A stretch of DNA of 64,000 nt from Lonepinella sp042485795 (lineage in GTDB: Bacteria; Pseudomonadota; Gammaproteobacteria; Enterobacterales; Pasteurellaceae): the NCBI RefSeq assembly GCF_042485795.1, contig NZ_CP169368.1, positions 186,001-250,000 on the forward strand, read 5' to 3'. The notes beneath the pieces are model-generated. The model worked only from the letters and a program-made list of their open reading frames with translations. It had not been told where the DNA came from and did no database searches. Positions 58,131 through 64,000 of the stretch are shown here, piece by piece (position 1 is the stretch's first letter; each line of letters begins with the position of its first letter). Made by a program: the position numbers and the translations under genes.

Positions 58131-58443
58131 AAAAAATCAGATAACAAGACTTGACAAATGGCAAATTTAACCTCTTTTTAATAGGATTTTGATTTATAAA
58201 GGAAAAAATTTTTAAATTTTTTTATTAGCATATATATGGTTTTTTGTAGTTAGCAAACACAATATGTTGTGTTTATGCCCAAACCCCGTATGCGAGTGAG
58301 GGGGACTGATCGCCCTGCACTTGCGTACAGGGCTACGCATATAACGATGCTCCACATCTTAATCCAATAACCAAGCCCCAGCGGGGCGTGATTTGCCTAA
58401 CCCCGTACGTGAGTACGGGGGATATGAGTACAGGGATATATGA
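58131..58443. repeat. Cluster of GC-rich hairpins upstream of nrdB and after malM
   Basis: No gene. Four short hairpins lie in a row: 58284-58304 (CCCCGTATGCGAGTGAGGGG type), 58313-58332 (CCCTG...CAGGG), 58375-58387 (GCCCC-AGC-GGGGC) and 58401-58420 (CCCCGTAC-GTGA-GTACGGGG, perfect). The first and last share CCCCGTA and GAGT, so they look like copies of one REP-like unit. The last one is well placed to end the mal transcript. AT-rich sequence at 58131-58260 should hold the nrdB promoter. Confidence 0.65.
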
Positions 58444-59343
58444 TTATTTCGCCGAAACCTGTTTTAAAAACGTTTGTCTTGGACTGGTTAAGCCTAATTT
58501 TTCGGCTTCATTGACCAAATTCATCGCTTTATTAATATCATTGGCTTTTAATGCTTTACTTACCGCTTGATTGAAATACGCTTCAGTATCTTTATCAACG
58601 GCTGTCGTAACCGCCTGTTTATTCCCTTGGCTCGCTTTGGCGACAGTGGCTGTCGTTGCAGCAGTGGTTGCCGTTGTACCAACAGCTGTACTGGTCGTTT
58701 TTTTACTGGTTGGCAGAATATCGGATAATCCAATAAATCTTGTACCTGAGCCATTGCTCACATTCACGGCTACTTCACCATGACGGCTATGTTTAACCAC
58801 AATATCATCAATCGCTGGTGGTTGAGTGCCAGTGGCTTTGGCATAGGCTTTCGCTGGGTGTGGCACCGTAGTCGTTGTGCTTAAATCTTGTGCTGTGGTA
58901 TAGATTAACAAATAAATATAATCCTGATTTGCCGTTGGCGTTAAGTCTAACTCTGCGGTAAAGCGATTAGGTTGCATACCTCGTTCTTCTTTAAATTGGA
59001 AGTGCGAAGAATCATATTGTGCCGCAAGATTAAAATTGCTGTCTAAAATCACCGCACTTGGAATAAAAACATTGTTATCAGCAACTGGGCTGGTAATTTC
59101 AATGCTTAATGAACCTTGATTAGCAGGAATACGATAAGCGGCTACAGGGCTTTCTGTACCAGCGAAAGACGTAGTAAAGGCTTGCTTTTGTTGTTCGGAT
59201 AATTCAGTGGTTAGGGTTTTAGAAAAAGTAACATCTTGCCATGGCAAATTTGCCATAGTTTGCGGATTAATATGAACCGTTTGAGCAGAAACAGGCAAGG
59301 CAAAACAGGCGAAAAGTGCGGTGAGAAATAAAGATTTTTTCAT
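58444..59343 (-). CDS. malM: Maltose operon periplasmic protein MalM
   Basis: 299 residues. A signal peptide (cleavage near PVSA-QTV) precedes a beta-rich domain with AAYRIPANQGSLSIEI, VFIPSAVILDSNFNLAAQYD and RGMQPNRFTAEL, matching MalM. A low-complexity Thr/Ala linker (about residues 215-245) leads to a short helical tail (AYFNQAVSKALKANDINKAMNLVNEAEKLGL). MalM is periplasmic with unsettled function. It is last in malK-lamB-malM, as in E. coli. Confidence 0.9.
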   Translation of the reverse strand: MKKSLFLTALFACFALPVSAQTVHINPQTMANLPWQDVTFSKTLTTELSEQQKQAFTTSFAGTESPVAAYRIPANQGSLSIEITSPVADNNVFIPSAVILDSNFNLAAQYDSSHFQFKEERGMQPNRFTAELDLTPTANQDYIYLLIYTTAQDLSTTTTVPHPAKAYAKATGTQPPAIDDIVVKHSRHGEVAVNVSNGSGTRFIGLSDILPTSKKTTSTAVGTTATTAATTATVAKASQGNKQAVTTAVDKDTEAYFNQAVSKALKANDINKAMNLVNEAEKLGLTSPRQTFLKQVSAK

Positions 59344-59430
59344 ATTAACCTCTTTACAATATGAATAACAAAGGGAAAGGCTATCCGTTTAGGATCATCA
59401 ATAAACGGATAGCCAAGTTTTAGCTTAGGA

Positions 59431-60759
59431 TTACCACCAAGCCTCAAATTGTACACCCATGACAAATTCACCGTCTTTGGCTTTATAGCCAGCATCAGTA
59501 CGATCTTTTTGGTTAAATTTATCATTCCAGTGTGCATAAGTACCAAACACACGAATGGCTGGTCTTGCCCAAATGCTATCACCTGCTTGCCATTGTTGGG
59601 CAAGGGTGAATTTGGTCATGTCATTTTTCTTACCAGTGGCTTGATCTTTAATGCGGTCATAACCTAATTCGAATAAAGTACTCATGGTTTTAGTCCATTT
59701 ATACATCGGACGAATACCCGCAGAATACCACGTTTTACCTTTATTGTTATCTAAATCGGTTTTTTCATAGATTAAGGCATACATAGTTTCAATTTTATCG
59801 CTTAATTGCACCACACCATGATCGAGTACACGAATCATTTTACCTTTATTCTCTACAGAACCACCTTGCGAATGTCCAGTGTTCCAAGATGTCATAGAAT
59901 CTGTGGCATATTGTACCACGAATTTATTGAAGCCACCGAAGAAGTTACCTTGCGTATGTTCAACCGTTGCCATAAAACCGTCTTTAGAGGCGTTTGGATC
60001 TAAAGTTGTACCATTTTTAGTTCTAGCACGACCATAATCCACACCAAATTCTAAGCGACCATTCTCACTAACTTTAAGATCGGCTAGACGAACATCAAAT
60101 ACATCATTATAAACTTCCGCGGTTTTCTTTAATTCCCATTTAGTATCATAGACATCTTCAGTTAAAATTGTGCCATCAGGTCTGGTACCAGTTTGTTTAA
60201 AACCAACTTTATTTTTGGTTTCATACCATTTCCAAGCCCCTTCTCCTTCAGTATTACGTGTTGCTGCCAAAGATAATTTACCAAAACCTAAATCAATATT
60301 TTCAACCCCTGCACCCGGACCAGAAATATCCCAGTAGTAGAAGTCATTCATGTGAACATCATGACGTTGATAGAAACGTTTACCTGCCCATAATGTGGCA
60401 CCAGGTAAGCTGTCAGCAAAGTTTTTGAATTGTACGTTAATTTCACGCAATGCTGGGCTGGTAGATTCCCAGTCAACTTGTTGATTAACGGAATAGGCTA
60501 CATTTGAATCTAAGTAAATAGATTTGTCGCCGTCTTTAAACAATTCTTGACCTAATTTAAATTCCGCATAGGTTTCCGCTTCGTTACCTAAACGATATTT
60601 TGTACCACTACCATTGACACTAAATGCAGTTTGTTCGCCACTGCCTGATGTCCAACCGATACCAGAACGGGCATAACCATGGAAATCAACGGCAAAAGCC
60701 TGAGATGAAAAAATAGCACCTGTTACAGCTAAAGCAAGCAGAGTTTTTTTACTATTCAT
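59431..60759 (-). CDS. lamB: Maltoporin LamB
   Basis: Trimeric 18-strand outer-membrane channel for maltodextrins. 442 residues. A signal peptide (first 23 residues, AFA-VDFHGYARSGIGWTSGSG) is followed by strands typical of the family: KYRLGNEAETYAEFKLG, WAGKRFYQRHDVHMNDFYYWDISGPGAGVENID. It ends in tryptophan (FEAWW), standard for LamB. It lies between malK and malM. Confidence 0.96.
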   Translation of the reverse strand: MNSKKTLLALAVTGAIFSSQAFAVDFHGYARSGIGWTSGSGEQTAFSVNGSGTKYRLGNEAETYAEFKLGQELFKDGDKSIYLDSNVAYSVNQQVDWESTSPALREINVQFKNFADSLPGATLWAGKRFYQRHDVHMNDFYYWDISGPGAGVENIDLGFGKLSLAATRNTEGEGAWKWYETKNKVGFKQTGTRPDGTILTEDVYDTKWELKKTAEVYNDVFDVRLADLKVSENGRLEFGVDYGRARTKNGTTLDPNASKDGFMATVEHTQGNFFGGFNKFVVQYATDSMTSWNTGHSQGGSVENKGKMIRVLDHGVVQLSDKIETMYALIYEKTDLDNNKGKTWYSAGIRPMYKWTKTMSTLFELGYDRIKDQATGKKNDMTKFTLAQQWQAGDSIWARPAIRVFGTYAHWNDKFNQKDRTDAGYKAKDGEFVMGVQFEAWW

Positions 60760-60914
60760 AATATTGGCCTCTTAATTAATAATGATTAATTTATATAATG
60801 CAATGGGTTTAACCTATTGCTATTTTTAATGATATTCATACCTAAATATCAAAAATGGGTTAATATCACGGTTGAAAAATTCTAAGCTATTTTTCACCGC
60901 ACTTTTGAGAGCAT

Positions 60915-62033
60915 TTACACCCCAATTTCCTTAAACAACCGTTGGCAAGCTGTGCCGTCTTCTTTAAATAAATGACAGCGTTCTGGCACAATACCAATAT
61001 CAATAGTTTCACCCTCGTTGACTAACATAATGTCATTTTGGCGATAAACTAAGGTCGGCTGTTTAATTTCTGGAATCTCTAAATGCACTTGTGTTTCATT
61101 ACCGAGCAATTCCACCACTTGCACATTACCCCGTAAAGTTACCTGTGCTTTATTAGATGGAACTAAATGTTCAGGGCGAATACCGAGTGATAAACTTTCC
61201 CCTACTTTTACCCCGACACCTGAAACGGGAATCCAAAAACAATGATGATTGGCATCGGGTAATTCAATCTGAACTCGTTCTTTTTCCACCGCAGTTACTC
61301 GTACGGGGAGAAAATTCATTTTCGGCGAACCAATAAAGCCAGCCACAAAGCGGTTGGCAGGATAATGATATAATTCCAATGGTTTACCTACTTGTGCAAT
61401 ACCACCCGCTTTTAACACCACGATTTTATCCGCCAAGGTCATGGCTTCAATTTGGTCATGGGTCACATAAATCATGGTACGGTTTAAGCGTTTATGTAAT
61501 TTTGAAAGCTCTACTCGCATTTGCACCCGCAATGCAGCATCAAGGTTAGAAAGGGGTTCGTCTAATAAAAATACATCGGGTTGAGAAACTAACGTACGAC
61601 CGATTGCCACCCGTTGACGTTGTCCGCCTGATAAGGCTTTTGGTTTGCGATCGAGTAAATGGGCTAATTGTAAAATTTCTGCCACTTGATTGACTTTCTG
61701 CATTCTATCGGCTTTACTGACACCCGCTAATTTCAAACCAAAACACATATTTTCAGCCACATCAAGATGGGGGTACAACGCATAGGATTGGAATACCATA
61801 CCGATGCCACGTTTAGACGGTTCAACATCATTCATGCGTTTTTCACCAATATACAAATCACCTGATGTAATATCTTCTAATCCAGCAATCATGCGTAATA
61901 AAGTCGATTTTCCACAACCAGACGGTCCGACAAAAACCACAAATTCACCCTCTTGGATCTCTAAATTAATATCTTTGGATATATGAACATCACCGTAAGA
62001 TTTGCATACGTTGCGTAGTGACACATTAGACAT
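60915..62033 (-). CDS. malK: Maltose ABC transporter ATPase MalK
   Basis: 372 residues (E. coli 371). Walker A GPSGCGKSTLL at residues 36-46, the signature LSGGQRQRVAIGR, Walker B VFLLDEPLSNLDA and the switch histidine in VTHDQIEAMTLADK are present. The C-terminal regulatory domain (TOBE-like) follows, with GIRPEHLV, which can bind MalT and IIA-Glc. First gene of the leftward operon; RBS GAGAGG. Confidence 0.96.
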   Translation of the reverse strand: MSNVSLRNVCKSYGDVHISKDINLEIQEGEFVVFVGPSGCGKSTLLRMIAGLEDITSGDLYIGEKRMNDVEPSKRGIGMVFQSYALYPHLDVAENMCFGLKLAGVSKADRMQKVNQVAEILQLAHLLDRKPKALSGGQRQRVAIGRTLVSQPDVFLLDEPLSNLDAALRVQMRVELSKLHKRLNRTMIYVTHDQIEAMTLADKIVVLKAGGIAQVGKPLELYHYPANRFVAGFIGSPKMNFLPVRVTAVEKERVQIELPDANHHCFWIPVSGVGVKVGESLSLGIRPEHLVPSNKAQVTLRGNVQVVELLGNETQVHLEIPEIKQPTLVYRQNDIMLVNEGETIDIGIVPERCHLFKEDGTACQRLFKEIGV

Positions 62034-62448
62034 AGATACCTCTCATATATAATTTCAGCTTGATTTCGCTATACCCTTGGATTTGGTCAATATAGTGAAT
62101 GCTTTTATAAAAAAGCAAATCATCCCATAACGAATTTTTTTGGTATGAGTTATTATTAGTTGCTTTTTTGCAAAAAAAAATATCTACCTTGTTTTTTTTA
62201 CGAATTTTGTGATCTAGTTCTCGTTTTTGATAAAAATTTTTATGATCTCAGTCATATTTCTGTTTAAATTATGGAGTAGATCACACTTTTGGAGTGGGGG
62301 GCGTAGAGTGGGGAATGATGAATCATTAATGAAATATCGTCATTCTTAACCGCAGTAAAAACAGGATTTCATTGCGTTAAAAACGAGATATTGTGAATAA
62401 TGAAATGAATACTCAATTTAATATACCTTTATATTTTAGGAGAAAACT
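62034..62448. promoter_or_regulatory. Divergent malK/malE control region
   Basis: No gene. Three CRP-like palindromes are seen: TGTGA-6-TCTCG at 62208, the symmetric TATGA-TCTCAG-TCATA at 62241-62256, and TATGG-6-TCACA at 62270-62285. Two G-rich motifs like MalT boxes follow in direct orientation near 62291-62315 (GGAGTGGGGGG and GTGGGGAATGATG; consensus GGGGA(T/G)GAGG). The layout parallels the E. coli malEp-malKp region with its CRP and MalT sites. AGGAG at about 62440 is the malE ribosome site. Confidence 0.6.
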
Positions 62449-63639
62449 ATGAAAAATCAACTGATTAAATTTGCTTTAACTGCAGCGGCAGGTTTAGTGT
62501 TATCAACTTCTGTAGTGGCAAAAATGACCGAAGGTAAATTAGTCATTTGGATTAACGGCGATAAAGGCTATAACGGTCTAGCTGAAGTGGGTAAGAAATT
62601 TGAAAAAGATACTGGAGTGTCTGTACTGGTTGAACATCCAGATAAATTAGAAGAAAAATTCTCACAAGTAGCTTCCACAGGTGATGGTCCAGATATTATT
62701 TTCTGGGCGCATGACCGTTTCGGTGGCTATGCACAATCTGGTTTATTAGCAGAAATTCACCCAAGCAAAGAATTTAAAGAGAAATTTGTAGATTTTGCAT
62801 GGAATGCTGAAAGCTATAACGGTAAAATCGTGGGGTATCCAGTAGCGATTGAAGCATTATCTTTAATTTATAACAAAGATTTAGTGAAAGAAGCTCCTAA
62901 ATCTTGGGAAGATATTGTAGCGTTAGATAAAAAACTTAAAGCGGAAGGCAAAAACGCGATTATGTGGAATTTATCTGAGCCATATTTCACTTGGCCAGTG
63001 GTTGCATCAAACGGTGGTTACGCCTTTAAATTTAGCAACGGTAAATATGATGCCAATGACATCGGGGTCAATAACGCTGGTTCACAAAAAGCCTTACAAT
63101 TCGTGGTGGATATGGTGAAAAATAAAGTGATTAATGCCGATATGGATTACTCCATTGCTGAAGCTGCATTCAATAAAGGACAAGCTGCCTTAACCATTAA
63201 CGGACCTTGGGCTTGGGGCAATATTGAACAAAGCAAAATCAATTATGGCGTAACTGTGTTGCCAACCTTAAATGGTCAACCCTCTAAAGCGTTCGTAGGT
63301 GTGTTAAGTGCTGGGGTCAACTCTGCAAGCCCAAATAAAGATTTAGCCACAGAATTTTTAGAAAATTATCTGTTAACCGATGACGGATTAAGTGCGGTGA
63401 ATAAAGATAAACCTTTAGGTGCGGTGGCATTAAAATCTTATCAAGCGGAATTAGCAAAAGATCCACGGATTGCCGCAACCATGGAAAATGCTCAAAAAGG
63501 CGAAATTATGCCAAATATTCCACAAATGAGTGCTTTCTGGTATGCAGAACGGAGTGCAATTATTAATGCAGTCAATCAACGCCAAAGCGTAAAAGAAGCA
63601 TTAGATGACGCACATAGCCGTATTCAAAAACAACAATAA
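62449..63639 (+). CDS. malE: Maltose/maltodextrin-binding protein MalE
   Basis: 396 residues as in E. coli. A signal peptide ends near VVA-KMTEG. The mature part shows KLVIWINGDKGYNGLAEVGKKFEKDTG, PDIIFWAHDRFGGYAQSGLL, YPVAIEALSLIYNKDL and NGPWAWGNIEQSKINYGVTVLP, all diagnostic of MalE. It binds maltodextrins in the periplasm and delivers them to MalFGK2. Confidence 0.97.
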   Translation: MKNQLIKFALTAAAGLVLSTSVVAKMTEGKLVIWINGDKGYNGLAEVGKKFEKDTGVSVLVEHPDKLEEKFSQVASTGDGPDIIFWAHDRFGGYAQSGLLAEIHPSKEFKEKFVDFAWNAESYNGKIVGYPVAIEALSLIYNKDLVKEAPKSWEDIVALDKKLKAEGKNAIMWNLSEPYFTWPVVASNGGYAFKFSNGKYDANDIGVNNAGSQKALQFVVDMVKNKVINADMDYSIAEAAFNKGQAALTINGPWAWGNIEQSKINYGVTVLPTLNGQPSKAFVGVLSAGVNSASPNKDLATEFLENYLLTDDGLSAVNKDKPLGAVALKSYQAELAKDPRIAATMENAQKGEIMPNIPQMSAFWYAERSAIINAVNQRQSVKEALDDAHSRIQKQQ

Positions 63640-63654
63640 TTTATCCTCACCCGC

Positions 63655-63675
63655 CCCTCTCCCATTGGGAGAGGG
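63655..63675 (+). repeat. GC-rich hairpin between malE and malF
   Basis: CCCTCTCCC-ATT-GGGAGAGGG, a perfect 9-bp stem right after the malE stop and preceded by CCTCACCCG, the typical start of a REP-like repeat. No T-run follows, so the operon should read through while the malE mRNA end is protected. Confidence 0.75.
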
Positions 63676-63728
63676 AATTTAATTGGTTATTTCAATATAG
63701 CAAAGTTTTTTTAAATTAAGGTGTTCCT

Positions 63729-64000
63729 ATGCAACAAATAACTCATGCTCAATCTAGTTTTAAATGGCTGAAAATGCTCTTAGTCGGCATCGTTTTACTG
63801 ATTGATTTCTATCTTGTAGTGCTGATGTATTTGCAAGGTGAATATTTGTTTGCCATGTTGACACTGGTCATTCTCACCTCAGGTATATATATTTTTAGTA
63901 GTCAAAAAGTCTATGCGTGGCGGTATGTTTACCCCGGTATTATGGGCATGGCGATTTTTATTTTATTCCCATTAATTGCCACTATTGCGATTGCCTTTAC
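63729..64000 (+). CDS. malF: Maltose ABC transporter permease MalF (partial, cut by the window end)
   Basis: The first 90 or so residues from MQQITHAQSSFKWLK are visible. Hydrophobic spans (MLLVGIVLLIDFYLVVLMYL, AMLTLVILTSGIYIFS) and RYVYPGIMGMAIFILFPLIATIAIAFT match the N-terminal part of MalF. It follows malE by about 90 bases, as in E. coli malEFG. Confidence 0.92.
   Translation, partial: MQQITHAQSSFKWLKMLLVGIVLLIDFYLVVLMYLQGEYLFAMLTLVILTSGIYIFSSQKVYAWRYVYPGIMGMAIFILFPLIATIAIAF

Overview
The window is chromosomal DNA of a low-GC (visibly AT-rich) gammaproteobacterium of the family Pasteurellaceae. Two things show this. The 9-base uptake signal AAGTGCGGT of the Haemophilus influenzae type recurs many times in both orientations, often as head-to-head pairs that form terminators. 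The gene neighbourhoods (yqaB-yqaA-luxS, slyX-fkpA-yheO-tusDCB, acrR-acrA-acrB, asnA/asnC, hemN after yihI) are those of Haemophilus and Pasteurella relatives. The genus cannot be fixed from the sequence alone.

Layout. 1-4.2 kb: proline use (putP then putA, leftward, putA cut by the window edge). 4.3-10.3 kb: a complete leftward rRNA operon, 16S - tRNA-Ile(GAT) - tRNA-Ala(TGC) - 23S - 5S, with a 153-base intervening sequence in the 23S gene and unusual heptamer-based inverted repeats in its spacers. Upstream of it lie hemG and trkH, the same order as around E. coli rrnA. 12.6-16.7 kb: tusA, ndh, a small lipoprotein and rep. 16.7-17.1 kb: tRNA-Ser(GCT) and two identical tRNA-Arg(ACG). 17.5-20.8 kb: yqaB, yqaA, luxS, purT. 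20.9-27 kb: a FepA-like TonB-dependent receptor, trmO, menA, rraA and an SLC13-type transporter. 27-32.1 kb: an RND efflux operon with its TetR-type repressor and operator. 32.2-36.8 kb: ftsN, priA, a GT9 glycosyltransferase and rpmE. 36.9-38.2 kb: an IS256-family insertion sequence. 38.2-43 kb: an unrecognised outer-membrane protein, corA, yihI, a DUF2489 gene and hemN. 43.2-46.7 kb: amtB-glnK and asnA/asnC, all linked to ammonium and asparagine. 46.8-50.5 kb: ydcH-like, slyX, an FKBP lipoprotein, yheO, tusDCB and a zinc-finger protein. 50.6-55.3 kb: rmuC, glpE, a small membrane protein, glpG and a PF10136 membrane protein. 55.4-58.1 kb: a ribonucleotide reductase whose large subunit has no N-terminal ATP-cone. 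58.4-64 kb: the maltose regulon, malK-lamB-malM leftward and malE-malF rightward from a shared control region.

Functional links. tusA and tusBCD, far apart here, serve the same sulfur relay for tRNA 2-thiolation. menA (menaquinone), ndh (quinone reduction) and hemG (menaquinone-dependent haem synthesis) fit together, as do hemG and hemN in haem synthesis. amtB/glnK feed ammonium to asnA. I found no prophage, CRISPR array or defence island. The most unusual material is non-coding: the rRNA-operon repeats and intervening sequence, a 37-bp tandem array between mirrored GC-rich hairpins (18.6-18.9 kb), a perfect 50-bp inverted repeat filling the hemN-amtB gap, a 20-bp-arm palindrome at 17.3 kb, and a possible 28-residue membrane peptide between hemG and the rRNA operon.
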